Source: JALHSW01 sp963720675 (GTDB lineage Bacteria > Actinomycetota > Acidimicrobiia > IMCC26256 > PALSA-555). From it: a DNA stretch of 64,000 bases. This document shows positions 34,590 to 44,644 of the stretch, one piece after another. The stretch lies in the NCBI GenBank assembly GCA_963720675.1, contig CAVRGH010000004.1:124001-188000 (forward strand), in the 5' to 3' direction. Position numbers and translations under genes: made by a program. How positions within the stretch are numbered: the first letter of the stretch is position 1; every line of letters begins with the position of its first letter. Under the pieces are notes generated by a model. That model was given only the letters and a program-made list of their open reading frames with translations, was not told where the DNA came from and ran no database searches.

Positions 34590-35773
34590 GCACCACCGAG
34601 ACGCCGAACACCCCGCAGTTCGAGGTCGACCCGGTCGCGCTCACGCCCCTGGGCGACGCACGCATCAACGTCGAGCTCGACACCGGCGACATGATCCTCA
34701 ACATGGGGCCGCAGCACCCCGCGACGCACGGCACGCTGCGCCTCGTCGTGCGCCTCGACGGCGAGCGGGTCGTCGCCGCCGACCCGGTCATCGGGTACAT
34801 GCACCGCGGCTACGAGAAGCTCGCCGAGTTCCGCACCTACCCGCAGGTGACGACGCTCATCAACCGGATCGACTGGCTCTCGAGCTTCGCCAACGAGGTC
34901 CCCTTCATGGAGGCCGCCGAGAAGCTCATGGACGTCGAGGCGCCGCCGCGCGCCAAGTACATCCGCACGATCCTCACCGAGCTGTCCCGGATCGCGACCT
35001 TCCTCCTCTTCCTCGGCGAGATGGGACTGCAGGTCGGCGCGCTCACGCCCGCGTTCTACGGGTTCCGCGACCGGGAGCACATCCTCAACCTCATCGAGGC
35101 CGTCACCGGGGGTCGGTTCCACCCGAACTTCAACCGCATCGGTGGCGTGAAGGACGACCTGCCCTGGGGCTGGCTCGCCGAGTGCCGGTCGGCCATGCAG
35201 ATCGTGTTCGACGCGTGCGACGTGTTCGAGGACCTCGTCCTCGGCAACGAGATCTTCGAGGCCCGCTGCCGGGGCATCGGGATCATCCCCGCCGAGCTGG
35301 GTGCGGCCTACGGCGTGTCCGGCTCGAACCTGCGGGCGTCCGGCGTGGACTGGGACCTCCGACGCGACGGCGAGCCCTACCTCGCGTACCCGGACCTCGA
35401 CTTCAAGGTGTGGACGCACCCCGACGGCGACTCGTACTCGCGGTACTGGGTGCGACTCCAGGAGACGCGCGAGTCCGCGCGCATGGTGCTGCAGTGCCTC
35501 GATGCGATCCCCGCCGGCGCGGTGATGGCCAAGGTGCCGCGCATCATCAAGGTGCCCGAAGGTGAGATCTGGGTCGAGACCGAGAACCCGCTCGGGCAGA
35601 TGGGCTACTACGTCGTGTCGAAGGGTGCGACGGGCCCGTTCCGGGTGAAGATCCGCTCGGCCTCGTTCAGCAACGTCTCGATCCTGCCGTGGCTCCTGCA
35701 GGGCGTCTACGTGCCCGACATCATCACGATCCTCGCGGGCCTGTACTTCATCCTCGGGGACATCGACCGATGA
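34586..35773 (+). CDS. nuoD: Complex I subunit D, operon 2
   Basis: 395 residues. It keeps the quinone-pocket motif NMGPQHPATHG and HRGYEKLAEF, and ends in IITILAGLYFILGDIDR. There are no paired CxxC motifs at the N- or C-terminus, so it is not the large subunit of a group 4 [NiFe] hydrogenase, the other family built on this fold. It is about 40 residues shorter than the operon-1 copy, mainly at the N-terminus. Overlaps nuoC2 by four bases. Confidence 0.95.
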   Translation: MSTTETPNTPQFEVDPVALTPLGDARINVELDTGDMILNMGPQHPATHGTLRLVVRLDGERVVAADPVIGYMHRGYEKLAEFRTYPQVTTLINRIDWLSSFANEVPFMEAAEKLMDVEAPPRAKYIRTILTELSRIATFLLFLGEMGLQVGALTPAFYGFRDREHILNLIEAVTGGRFHPNFNRIGGVKDDLPWGWLAECRSAMQIVFDACDVFEDLVLGNEIFEARCRGIGIIPAELGAAYGVSGSNLRASGVDWDLRRDGEPYLAYPDLDFKVWTHPDGDSYSRYWVRLQETRESARMVLQCLDAIPAGAVMAKVPRIIKVPEGEIWVETENPLGQMGYYVVSKGATGPFRVKIRSASFSNVSILPWLLQGVYVPDIITILAGLYFILGDIDR

Positions 35774-35828
35774 GCCGCAGCGGAGCCGTGGCCGGATGGC
35801 CGGGACGGCGTAGCGAAGGCGACCGAGC

Positions 35829-36881
35829 ATGATGAGCGGCGCAATCGCCAACCACGCGGTGCTCGCGCTCGAGGTCGGGTGGGGCACCACGATGGCCATC
35901 AAGACGCTGGTCATCCTGATGATCATCCCGTTGGGCGCGCTGATCCTCGGGTACACGTTCCTGCTCAAGATGATGAGCCACATGCAGAGCCGCCTCGGGC
36001 CGATGGACCCCGGCGGCTTCCACGGCTGGTTCCAGCTCGTCGGTGACGGCCTGAAGTTCCTCCAGAAGGAGGACATCATGCCGGGCGAGGCCGACCGGCG
36101 GGTCTTCGCCGCCGCGCCGGCCGTCGTCGTCCTCTCCACCTTCCTGGTGTTCGCGGTGATCCCGATGGGGCCCGACCTCGTCGTGAAGGATCTCGACGTC
36201 GGTGTCTTCTACGCCCTCGCGGTCTCGAGCCTCTCCGTCATCGGTGTGCTCATGGCCGGGTGGGCGAGCGCGAACAAGTTCGCCCTCCTCGGTGCGCTGC
36301 GCGCCGCCGCGCAGCTGATCGCGTACGAGCTCCCGCTGATCCTCGCGGTGGTCGGCGTCGTCATGCAGGCGGGCACGATGAGCCTGCAGGGGATCGTCTA
36401 CGCGCAGCGCGACGGTTCGATGTTCGGCATCGAGGCGCTCGGCAACCCCTTCATCTTCACGCAGTTCATCGGCTTCGCCCTGTTCCTCGTCGCGGCCCAG
36501 GCCGAGCTCACCCAGACCCCCTTCGACATGCCGGTCGCCGAGAGCGAGCTCGTGTCCGGGTACATGGTCGAGTACACGGGTTTCCGCTTCCTCTTCTTCT
36601 TCATCGGGGAGTTCGGCACCGCGTTCGCGTTCTCCGCGCTCGCGGCCACCCTCTTCCTCGGCGGCTGGTCGATCCCCGGCGTCACCGGCGACATGGCGAA
36701 CATCCTCGGACCGTTCGCGCTGTTCGCGAAGCTCATGTTCGTGGCGTTCCTGATGTTCTGGGTCCGCTTCACCTATCCGCGTTTGCGTGAAGACCAGCTC
36801 CAGCAGCTGGCATGGAAGGTGCTGATCCCCATCGGTCTGCTGAACATCCTGGTGACCGGCATCCTGAAGGTGGCCGTGTAG
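35829..36881 (+). CDS. nuoH: Complex I subunit H, operon 2
   Basis: 350 residues, about eight helices. Signatures: MQSRLGPMDPGGFHGWFQLV and the loop LTQTPFDMPVAESELVSGYM, with the E-channel acidic residues. It directly follows nuoD after a 55-base gap. In the first operon nuoE, F and G stand in this position, so the second operon lacks the NADH module rather than having it elsewhere in the cluster. The stop overlaps the nuoI2 GTG by one base. Confidence 0.95.
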   Translation: MMSGAIANHAVLALEVGWGTTMAIKTLVILMIIPLGALILGYTFLLKMMSHMQSRLGPMDPGGFHGWFQLVGDGLKFLQKEDIMPGEADRRVFAAAPAVVVLSTFLVFAVIPMGPDLVVKDLDVGVFYALAVSSLSVIGVLMAGWASANKFALLGALRAAAQLIAYELPLILAVVGVVMQAGTMSLQGIVYAQRDGSMFGIEALGNPFIFTQFIGFALFLVAAQAELTQTPFDMPVAESELVSGYMVEYTGFRFLFFFIGEFGTAFAFSALAATLFLGGWSIPGVTGDMANILGPFALFAKLMFVAFLMFWVRFTYPRLREDQLQQLAWKVLIPIGLLNILVTGILKVAV

Positions 36882-37366
36882 TGCCGAAGCTTCCCGGACT
36901 CATCGGTGGGTTGGGCATCACGCTCAAGACGATGTTCAAGCCCGCCGTCACGGTGCAGTACCCGCACGAGAAGGAGGCGCCGGCCCCGCGCGCCCGTGGG
37001 GTCATCGCGCTCAAGGAAGAGAACTGCACGGTCTGCATGCTGTGCGCCCGGTCGTGTCCCGACTGGTGCATCTACATCGAGGGCCACAAGGAGCAGCGCC
37101 CGCCGCGTCGCGAAGGCGGACGGCCGCGCTCGGTGAGCGTCCTCGACCGCTTCGACATCGACTACGCGCTGTGCATGTACTGCGGCATCTGTGTCGAGGT
37201 GTGCCCGTTCGACGCGCTGTTCTGGTCGCCCGAGTACGAGTACTCCGAGAACAGCATCGCCAAGCTGCTGCACGACAAGCAGAAGCTCGGCGAGTGGATG
37301 GAGAGCGTGCCCGAGCCCGAACCCCTCGAGGTCGGCGCCCTGCCCCCGAAGGGGGCGAAGAAGTAG
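36881..37366 (+). CDS. nuoI: Complex I subunit I, operon 2
   Basis: 161 residues with both tetranuclear cluster motifs, CTVCMLCARSCPDWC and CMYCGICVEVCP. The GTG at 36881 overlaps the nuoH2 stop. It would pass electrons to NuoB in the absence of NuoEFG. In chloroplast NDH, which also lacks E, F and G, the homologous subunit lies near the ferredoxin-docking site, so ferredoxin is a reasonable donor to consider. Confidence 0.94.
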   Translation: MPKLPGLIGGLGITLKTMFKPAVTVQYPHEKEAPAPRARGVIALKEENCTVCMLCARSCPDWCIYIEGHKEQRPPRREGGRPRSVSVLDRFDIDYALCMYCGICVEVCPFDALFWSPEYEYSENSIAKLLHDKQKLGEWMESVPEPEPLEVGALPPKGAKK

Positions 37367-37368
37367 CC

Positions 37369-37875
37369 ATGTGGGAGCAGCAGGTCGCGTTCTGGATCCT
37401 TGCCGTCGGCATGGCCGTCGCCGCGATCGGGGTCGTGCGATCGAAGAACATCGTGCACGCCGCGCTGTTCCTCGTAGTCGTGCTCGCGGGCGCGGCGGCG
37501 CAGTACATCCTGCTGGCCGCCGAGTTCGTCGCGTGGGTGCAGGTGCTCATCTACATCGGCGCGGTGGTCATCCTCTTCCTCTTCGGCATCATGCTCACCC
37601 GCGCGCCCATGCGCGGAGAAGGCGGGAAGCTCGACAACGACCAGCGCTGGGCAGCCGCCGCGGTGGCGCTGCTCGTCTTCGGCGTCCTCGTCGCGCTCCT
37701 GGTCGACGCCTTCGGGGGCCAGGAGATCCGGTTCGGCCACGAGCTCGTCGCGCAGGGGAGCACGGAGTCGGTCGGGAGCGACCTGTTCCGCAGCTTCGTC
37801 GTGCCGTTCGAGGTCGTCTCGATGTTGCTCCTCGCCGCGCTCATCGGCGCCGTCGTCCTGGCGAGAAGGGACTGA
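37369..37875 (+). CDS. nuoJ: Complex I subunit J, operon 2
   Basis: 168 residues, five helices, with the conserved helix VQVLIYIGAVVILFLFGIML. The ATG at 37369 follows GGGGGCGAAG and lies two bases after the nuoI2 stop. Confidence 0.93.
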   Translation: MWEQQVAFWILAVGMAVAAIGVVRSKNIVHAALFLVVVLAGAAAQYILLAAEFVAWVQVLIYIGAVVILFLFGIMLTRAPMRGEGGKLDNDQRWAAAAVALLVFGVLVALLVDAFGGQEIRFGHELVAQGSTESVGSDLFRSFVVPFEVVSMLLLAALIGAVVLARRD

Positions 37876-37879
37876 CGCG

Positions 37880-38179
37880 GTGGAGCTGAACCAGTTCTTG
37901 ATCCTCAGCGCGTTCCTGTTCGGGACCGGCATCTACGGCGTGCTCGCCCGACGCAACGGCGTGCTCGTGCTCATGAGCGTCGAGCTGATGCTGAACGCCG
38001 TGAACATCAACCTGGTCGCGTTCTCGGCGTTCAACCACGACGTCGGTGGCCAGATCTTCGCTCTCTTCATCATTGCGATCGCTGCTGCCGAGGTGGGAGT
38101 CGGCCTCGCGATCGTCCTGCTCATCTACCGGAACCTGCGTAGTCCCGACCTCGACGAGGTCGACCAGTTGAAGGGCTGA
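37880..38179 (+). CDS. nuoK: Complex I subunit K, operon 2
   Basis: 99 residues, three helices, with the membrane glutamates in MSVELMLNAVNI and IAAAEVGVGLAI. The GTG start at 37880 is four bases after the nuoJ2 stop. Standard length and residues for a proton-translocating complex I. Confidence 0.94.
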   Translation: MELNQFLILSAFLFGTGIYGVLARRNGVLVLMSVELMLNAVNINLVAFSAFNHDVGGQIFALFIIAIAAAEVGVGLAIVLLIYRNLRSPDLDEVDQLKG

Positions 38180-38189
38180 GACTCACCCG

Positions 38190-40259
38190 ATGATGCTCGA
38201 CTCCGTCTGGATCGTCGTGGCGCTCCCCGCGCTCTCGTTCCTCGTCATCCTCTTCTTCGGCAAGCGCTTGCCGAAGGGTGGTGCCTGGATCGGGATCGGG
38301 GCCGTCGGCGCGTCGTTCGTCCTGTCCTGTGTCACCGCTGCGCAGTGGATCAGCCGCGTCAGCGATGCCGAAGGGCACTCGGTCGGCCTCGGGGCCTTCG
38401 GCAAGGGCGTGCTGCTCTCCGGTGGCGAGCACGCCGTGGTGCAGCCGGTGGTGCACTCGATCACGTGGTGGCGGACCGGCGGCGTCACCTTCAGCGTCGG
38501 CACGTACGTCGACGGCCTCACCGTGATGATGCTCTTCGTCGTCACGATCATCTCGCTGCTCGTGCACATCTACTCGACGGGGTACATGCGCGGCGACCAC
38601 CGCTACACGTGGTTCTTCGCCTGCCTCTCGCTCTTCACCTCCTCGATGCTGCTCCTGGTCGTCGCCGACAACACGCTGCAGATGCTGGTGGGCTGGGAGC
38701 TGGTCGGCCTCTGCTCGTTCATGCTCATCGGCTTCTGGTGGGAGGACCCGGCCAACTCGCGCGCCGCGATCAAGGCGTTCCTCACCACCCGCACCGGCGA
38801 CATCGGCCTGATGATCGGCGTGATCATCCTCTTCTTCGCGGTCGGCTCGTTCGGGATCGAGCAGACGAACCTCTACGCCAACGGCCCGCTCGGTCAGCAC
38901 GACATCCTGCTGGCCGCCTCGGTCTGCCTGATGATCGCGATCATGGGCAAGAGCGGCCAGTTCCCGCTGCACACCTGGCTGCCCGACGCGATGGCCGGCC
39001 CGACGCCGGTCTCCGCGCTCATCCATGCCGCCACGATGGTCGTCGCCGGCGTCTTCCTCGGCGCCCGCCTCTACCCGGTGTTCTACGAGGGCTTCTCGAT
39101 CGGCGACGGCGGCGTGAACATGATGGCGTTGATCGGCGGCATCACGATCCTGATCGGCGCGGTGCTCGCGTTCGTCCAGAAGGACATCAAGAAGGTCCTC
39201 GCGTACTCGACGATCAGCCAGCTCGGGTACATGGTGATGGCGCTCGGTGTCGGGGCCTGGGTGGCCGCGGTCTTCCACCTCTTCACCCACGCGTTCTTCA
39301 AGGCGCTGCTGTTCCTCGGCGCCGGCTCGGTCAGCCACGGCGGGACGCACCACAGCTTCGACATGGGCGAGATGGGTGGGCTGCGCAAGCCGATGCCCAT
39401 CACCTTCTGGACCTTCATGATCGGGTCGCTGGCGCTCTGGCGGGCGTCTTCCCGCTCGCGGGGTTCTGGTCGAAGGACGAGATCCTCGTCAACGCCGGGT
39501 CGAACGGCTTCGAGGTGTTCATGGTCGTCGGGTTCGTCGGCGCGTTCCTCACCGCGGCCTACATGACCCGCTGCGTGTACCTGACGTTCTTCGGGGAGTA
39601 CCGGGGGACGCACCACCCGCACGAGTCCGAGCGCTCGATCACGATCCCGCTCGATCATCCTGGCCGGGTTCTCGATCTTCGTCGGGCTCATCAACGCGGC
39701 TCCCTCGGGCCTCGAGAAGTTCACCGAGTACGTGGAGCCGACGTTCGCGTTCCCCGATCTCGCCCACGCCGAGTTCGACTACCCGAAGGCGATCATCTCG
39801 CTCGCGATCGTGGCGCTCGCGATCGGCGTCGCCGGGTTCTTCTGGTTCCGCCACGAGGAGTTCGGCAAGCTCAAGGGGCTCACGGAGCGCAACCGGGCCG
39901 CGCACGCGGGCTACACGTTCCTCGAGAACAAGTACTACCTCGACCACCTCTACGAGAACGTCATCGTCGGCGGTATCACCGGACCGGTGGCCCGCGCCTC
40001 GTACTGGGTCAACCAGCACGTCATCGACGGTGTGGTCAACGGTGCCGGTCGCGGTGCCCGTGCGTTCGGGCAGGTCGCGTACGACACCTTCGATCAGCGA
40101 GTGGTCGACGGTGCGGTCAACGCGCTCGCGACCGAGACCGGCGCGGCCGGTGAAGAGCTGCGCAAGATCCAAACGGGACAGGTACAGCGGTACGCATTGC
40201 TGTTGTTCGCATCGGTGGGGCTGCTCAGCCTCATCCTGTTCCTGACGAACGTCCTCTAG
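38190..40259 (+). CDS. nuoL: Complex I subunit L, operon 2, two frameshifts
   Basis: About 690 residues when the frame is restored. The ATG at 38190 opens the first part, with MLVGWELVGLCSFMLIGFWW and HAATMVVAGVFLGARL. Near 39436 (GCGCTCTGGCGGGC) the frame changes to give AGVFPLAGFWSKDEILVNAG. Near 39651 (CCGCTCGATCATCC) an extra G shifts it back to IILAGFSIFVGLINAAPSG and the C-terminal long-helix region ending at 40259. Both breaks fall in conserved sequence that continues without loss, so they look like consensus errors. Here nuoL is separate from nuoM. Confidence 0.92.
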
Positions 40260-40285
40260 ATCGGCATCGGAAGGGCTACGGAGCG

Positions 40286-41834
40286 ATGGACTGGTTCGAC
40301 GACTCGGCGTTGACGCTGGCGGTGTTCGTACCGCTCGTCGGCATGGCGCTGGTGCTGCTCATCCCGAAGGTCCACGAGACTGCGATCAAGTCGATCGCCC
40401 TGCTCACCGCGGTCATCACCGGTGCGGTGGGGATCGGGATCCTCGCGCGCTTCGACTACGGCGCGTCCGGGAAGCTGCAGTTCCAGATCAACAAGCCATG
40501 GATCCCGCTCATCCACAGTCGGTACCACCTCGGCATCGACGGCATCTCCCTGCCGTTGCTGATCCTCTCGATGCTCATGGTGATCCTGTGCATCATCTAC
40601 TCGTGGGACCACTTCCCCGAGCCGCACAACCCGAAGGCGTTCCTCGCGCTGATCCTGCTGCTGCAGGTCGGGATGAACGGCACGTTCGTCGCGCAGGACC
40701 TGATCCTCTTCTTCATCTTCTTCGAGCTCGTCCTGCTGCCGATGTTCTTCATGATCGGCGTCTGGGGCGGACCGAACCGCGAGTACGCGTCGATCAAGTT
40801 CTTCCTCTTCACGCTCTTCGGCTCGGCGCTCATGTTGGTGAGCTTCCTGGCCATCTACTTCGTGTCCGACGTGCAGACGTTCGACATGGTCGCGTTGTCG
40901 CGCCTCGGTGCCGCGGGGATCACGCAGTCGACCCAGGTGCTCCTGTTCGCGGGCCTGTTCCTCGGCTTCGCGATCAAGGTGCCGATGTTCCCGTTCCACA
41001 CGTGGCTGCCCGATGCGCACACCGAGGCGCCGACCGTGGGCTCGGTGCTCCTGGCCGCGATCATGCTGAAGCTCGGCACCTACGGCTTCATCCGGATCGC
41101 CCTGCCGATCCTGCCCAAGGGGGCGGAGGAGTGGGCCCCCTGGATCGGGCTGCTCGCGGTGATCGGCATCATCTACGGGGCGCTGTGCTGCCTCGCGCAG
41201 AAGGACATGAAACGGCTCATCGCCTTCTCGTCCGTCTCGCACATGGGCTTCGTGATGCTCGGCATCGCGACGCTCACCAGCTTCGGGCTCAACGCGGCCG
41301 ATCTTCGGGATGGTCGCGCACGGTTTCATCACCGGCATGCTGTTCTTCCTCGCCGGTTCGGTCCAGGAGCGCTACGGCACCCGCGAGATGAGCCGCCTCG
41401 GCGGCCTGCTCACGCAGGCGCCCAAGCTCGGGTGGATCCTCGGCTTCACCGCGATGGCCTCGCTCGGGCTCCCGGGCCTGGCGGGCTTCTGGGGTGAGTT
41501 CCCGGCGGTGCTCTCCGCGTACGACCCGTCGAAGCTCGCCCAGGGCCTGTTCGGCTCCGACAACAACCTGTGGACCTATCGGACCTTCATGGTCGTCGCG
41601 GCGATCGGCACCGTGCTGGCCGCGGGCTACCTGCTCATGATGCTGCAGAGGGTCGCGTTCGGGAAGGTGAAGCCGGAGTTCGAGCACGCCCACATCCACG
41701 ACGTGCACGTGCTCGAGTGGGTCGCGTGGACGCCACTCCTGCTGCTCACCGTGATCCTCGGCTTCTACCCCGACCTGCTCTTCTCGATCACCGACGGTGC
41801 CGTGAACAACGTGACGAAGGTCTTCGGGGGATAG
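40286..41834 (+). CDS. nuoM: Complex I subunit M, operon 2, one frameshift near 41300
   Basis: About 515 residues. It begins MDWFDDSALTLAVFVPLVG. The channel glutamate is in FFIFFELVLLPMFFMIGVWG, and FPFHTWLPDAHTEAP and SSVSHMGFVMLG are intact. At GCGGCCGATCTTCGGG (41299-41314) an extra G displaces the frame; the next frame continues with IFGMVAHGFITGMLFFLAGS to the stop at 41834. The reading frame is otherwise complete. Confidence 0.93.
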
Positions 41835-41837
41835 CGC

Positions 41838-43302
41838 GTGAACCCCTCGATCGACTACCACGCGCTCGCGCCGGAGATCGTCCTCACCGGGACGATCATC
41901 GTGTGCCTGCTCGTGGACCTCTTCGTCTCCGGGCGGCCCGCAGCTCGTCCCGCGGCTCGCGAGCTTCGGGGTGCTCGGCGCGCTCATCCCGGTGCTCACG
42001 CTCGCGGCCGACGGCACCGACCGCTCGATGTTCGGCGGCGCGATCGTCGTCGACAACTACGCGCTCGCGTTCCAGGGCTTCTTCCTGATCGTCGCGTACC
42101 TCTCGCTGCTGCTCTCGTTCGACGAGATCTCGGAGGGCGACTACTACCGCGGCGAGTACTACGTGCTCATGCTCACGTCGGTGCTCGGGCTCCTCGTCAT
42201 GGCGATGTCCCGCGACCTGATCTCGATCTTCGTGGCCCTCGAGACGATCTCGATCCCGACGTTCGTCCTCGCCGCGTGGCGCAAGCACGACACCAAGTCG
42301 AACGAGGCCGGCCTGAAGTACTTCCTCATCGGCGTGCTCTCGTCCGCAGTGATGCTCTACGGCATGTCGCTGGTCTACGGGCTGTCGAGCTCGACGCTGC
42401 TCACCGACATCAACCGCTACGCGCTCAGCAACACGCCGGCCCTGTTCGCGGTCGCGATCTTCCTCACCCTGGTCGGCTTCGCGTTCAAGGTGAGCGCGGT
42501 GCCGTTCCACTTCTGGGCGCCGGACACCTACGTCGGCGCTCCGCTCCCGGTCACCTCGTTCCTGTCGGTGGCGTCGAAGGCCGGCGGGTTCGTCGCCCTG
42601 CTCACGATCATCAAGTTCGGGTTCTTCAACTCGACCGACTCGTGGGAGCCGATCCTCTGGATCCTCGCCGCGGCGTCGATGACGCTCGGGAACCTGGCCG
42701 CGCTCAAGCAGACGAACGTGGTGCGGATGCTGGCCTACTCGTCGATCGCCCAGGGTGGGTTCATCCTGGTGCCGCTGGCGGTGGCGGGCGACGTGGTGGG
42801 CAACTCGGCGTGGGAAGCCGTCATCATCTACATCATCATCTACGGCGCGATGAACATCGGCGCCTTCGCCGCCGTGATCGCCGTGGCGCGACGCACGCGC
42901 TCGGCCGAGATCAAGAGCTTCTCGGGTCTCGGGACGACCGACTCGCGCACTGCGGTGCTGCTCTCGATCTTCCTGTTCTCGCTCGCCGGCATCCCGCCGT
43001 TCGCGGGGTGGTTCGCGAAGTTCGTGATGTTCCGAGCCGTCTTCGACGCCGGCACCACGTCGGCCGTCGTGCTGGGTGTGATCGCGGCGGTCAACTCGGT
43101 GATCGCGTTCTACTACTACATGGCAGTGGTCCGCCGGATGTGGTTCCACGAGGCGGAGGAGCCGGTCGTGACGGCCGCGTCGTCGCCGGTCCCGGTCGCC
43201 CTCACCGCGGCGATGTTCCTCTCGACCGCGGTCGTGATCATCTGCGGTGTCGCACCGCACATCGTCGCCCGCGTCGGCGAGCTCGCCTTCACGCCTGGCT
43301 GA
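41838..43302 (+). CDS. nuoN: Complex I subunit N, operon 2, one frameshift near 41933
   Basis: About 487 residues. The GTG at 41838 is three bases after the nuoM2 stop. The first 32 residues end at VDLFVSG; the frame then shifts by one base in GGGCGGCCCGC and continues LVPRLASFGVLGALIPVLTLA. Typical NuoN features follow: ALETISIPTFVLAAWR, EAGLKYFLIGVLSSAVML, FKVSAVPFHFWAPD and AYSSIAQGGFILVPL. Last gene of the operon, followed ten bases later by a strong hairpin. Confidence 0.93.
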
Positions 43303-43311
43303 TCTCGCTCA

Positions 43312-43338
43312 CCGCGGGCCGGGATACCCGGCCCGCGG
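43312..43338. terminator. Hairpin at the end of the second nuo operon
   Basis: Twelve-base perfect arms, CCGCGGGCCGGG and CCCGGCCCGCGG, around an ATA loop, ten bases after the nuoN2 stop. No T-tract. The tip CCGGGATACCCGG has the same form as the hairpins at 12187 and, in reverse complement, at 30115. Confidence 0.6.
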
Positions 43339-43401
43339 CCGTTCGCTCGCTGGCGGACTCACTCCGCTGCGCTTCGTTCGCCGCGCGCGTAGCGTCGGCG
43401 C

Positions 43402-44579
43402 ATGTCCCTGGAACATGTGCTCGGCGATCGGATCCGCCGGAACGGCCCGATCACGTTCGCGGAGTTCCAGGACGCCGCGCTCTACGACCCCGAGGGCGGG
43501 TTCTTCACCACCGGTGGCGGTGCGGGACGCGCCGGACGCGACTTCGTCACCAGCCCCGAGGTCGGCACGTTGTTCGGTGCCCTCGTGGCCCGGCACCTCG
43601 ACCGGACGTGGACGCGTCTGGGCGCGCCGGATCCCTTCGTCGTGGTCGAGGTCGGTGCCGGGCGCGGCCGGCTCGCAGCCGACGTCCTCCGAGCGGCGCC
43701 CGGCGTGCGCGCGCGGCCCTGCGATACGTGCTGGTCGAGCGGTCCGAGCTGCTGCGGACCGAGCAGCGCGATCTCCTCGCGGTCGAGCCGGCCGACGAGG
43801 CGCTCGGACCGGTGCTCCGCAGCGCCGACCCGGACGAGGACGACGAGCGGGTCCCGGGGACGGGGCCGATCGTGGCCTCGATCGACGAGCTGCCGGGCGT
43901 GGTGTTCCAGGGCGTCGTGCTCGCGAACGAGCTGCTCGACAACCTGCCCGTGCGCATCGTGCAGGCCACGGCGGACGGCTGGGCCGAGGTGCGGGTCGGC
44001 CTCGAGGCCGAGCGACTCGCGGAGGTGCTCGTGCCGGCCGATCCGACGCTCGCGGCCGAGGCGGCGGTCGTGGCCGACGGCACGCCGGTCGCCGAGGGTG
44101 TGCGCCTCCCGGTGCCGACCGCGATCGCCGACTGGCTGGCGGCGGCTGCCGCGGTGCTGCGTCGGGGGGAGGTCGTGCTGCTCGACTACGCGGACGGGGC
44201 CGCCGGCCTCGCCCGCCGACCGCCCACCGGCACCGACGGATGGCTCCGCACCTATCGCCTCCACGAGCGGGGCGGCGACGCGCTCGACCGGCCCGGCACC
44301 CAGGACATCACCGCCGACCTCCCGCTCGAGTACCTGCGGGCGGTGGCCACGCGATCGGGCTTCGCCGTCGCGGCCGAGGTCTCCCAGGCCGAGTGGCTCC
44401 GAGGGCTCGGGGTCGACGACCTGGTGGAGGAGGGCCGTGCGGTCTGGCGGGAGCGGGCCCACCTCGGCGACCTCGAGGCGATCGCCGGGCGCAGCCGGGT
44501 CGGCGAGGCCGAGGCCCTGCTGGACCCGGCCGGTCTGGGCGCCCACCGGGTCATCACGCTCGAGCGGTCGTTCCGATAG
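43402..44579 (+). CDS. MidA / NDUFAF7-like SAM-dependent methyltransferase (DUF185), one frameshift near 43715
   Basis: About 392 residues in restored frame. The N-terminus has the family pattern RRNGPITFAEFQDAALYDP and GRDFVTSPEVGTLFGALVA, followed by SAM motif I, VEVGAGRGRLAADVL. After a frame break near 43715 it continues ALRYVLVERSELLR and GVVLANELLDNLPVRIV, also characteristic of the family. The mitochondrial member NDUFAF7 dimethylates an arginine of NDUFS2, the NuoD homologue, and is needed for complex I assembly. Its place 99 bases behind a nuo operon suggests a similar role here, which is inference from family and position. Confidence 0.87.
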
Positions 44580-44644
44580 CGTCACCCCCGCCTTTCCCGG
44601 GCCAACAGGTTCGGGTCATCTACAGGCTGTAGGGGGAGAACGAC

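Noticed and set aside
32952..43302. Second cluster as a group 4 membrane-bound [NiFe] hydrogenase
   Set aside because: NuoD2 lacks the paired CxxC nickel ligands, and nuoA, nuoJ and nuoK are present, which belong to complex I.
38190..43302. nuoL2, M2 and N2 as an Mrp-type Na+/H+ antiporter
   Set aside because: They are continuous with nuoABCDHIJK and no mrpE, F or G genes are present.
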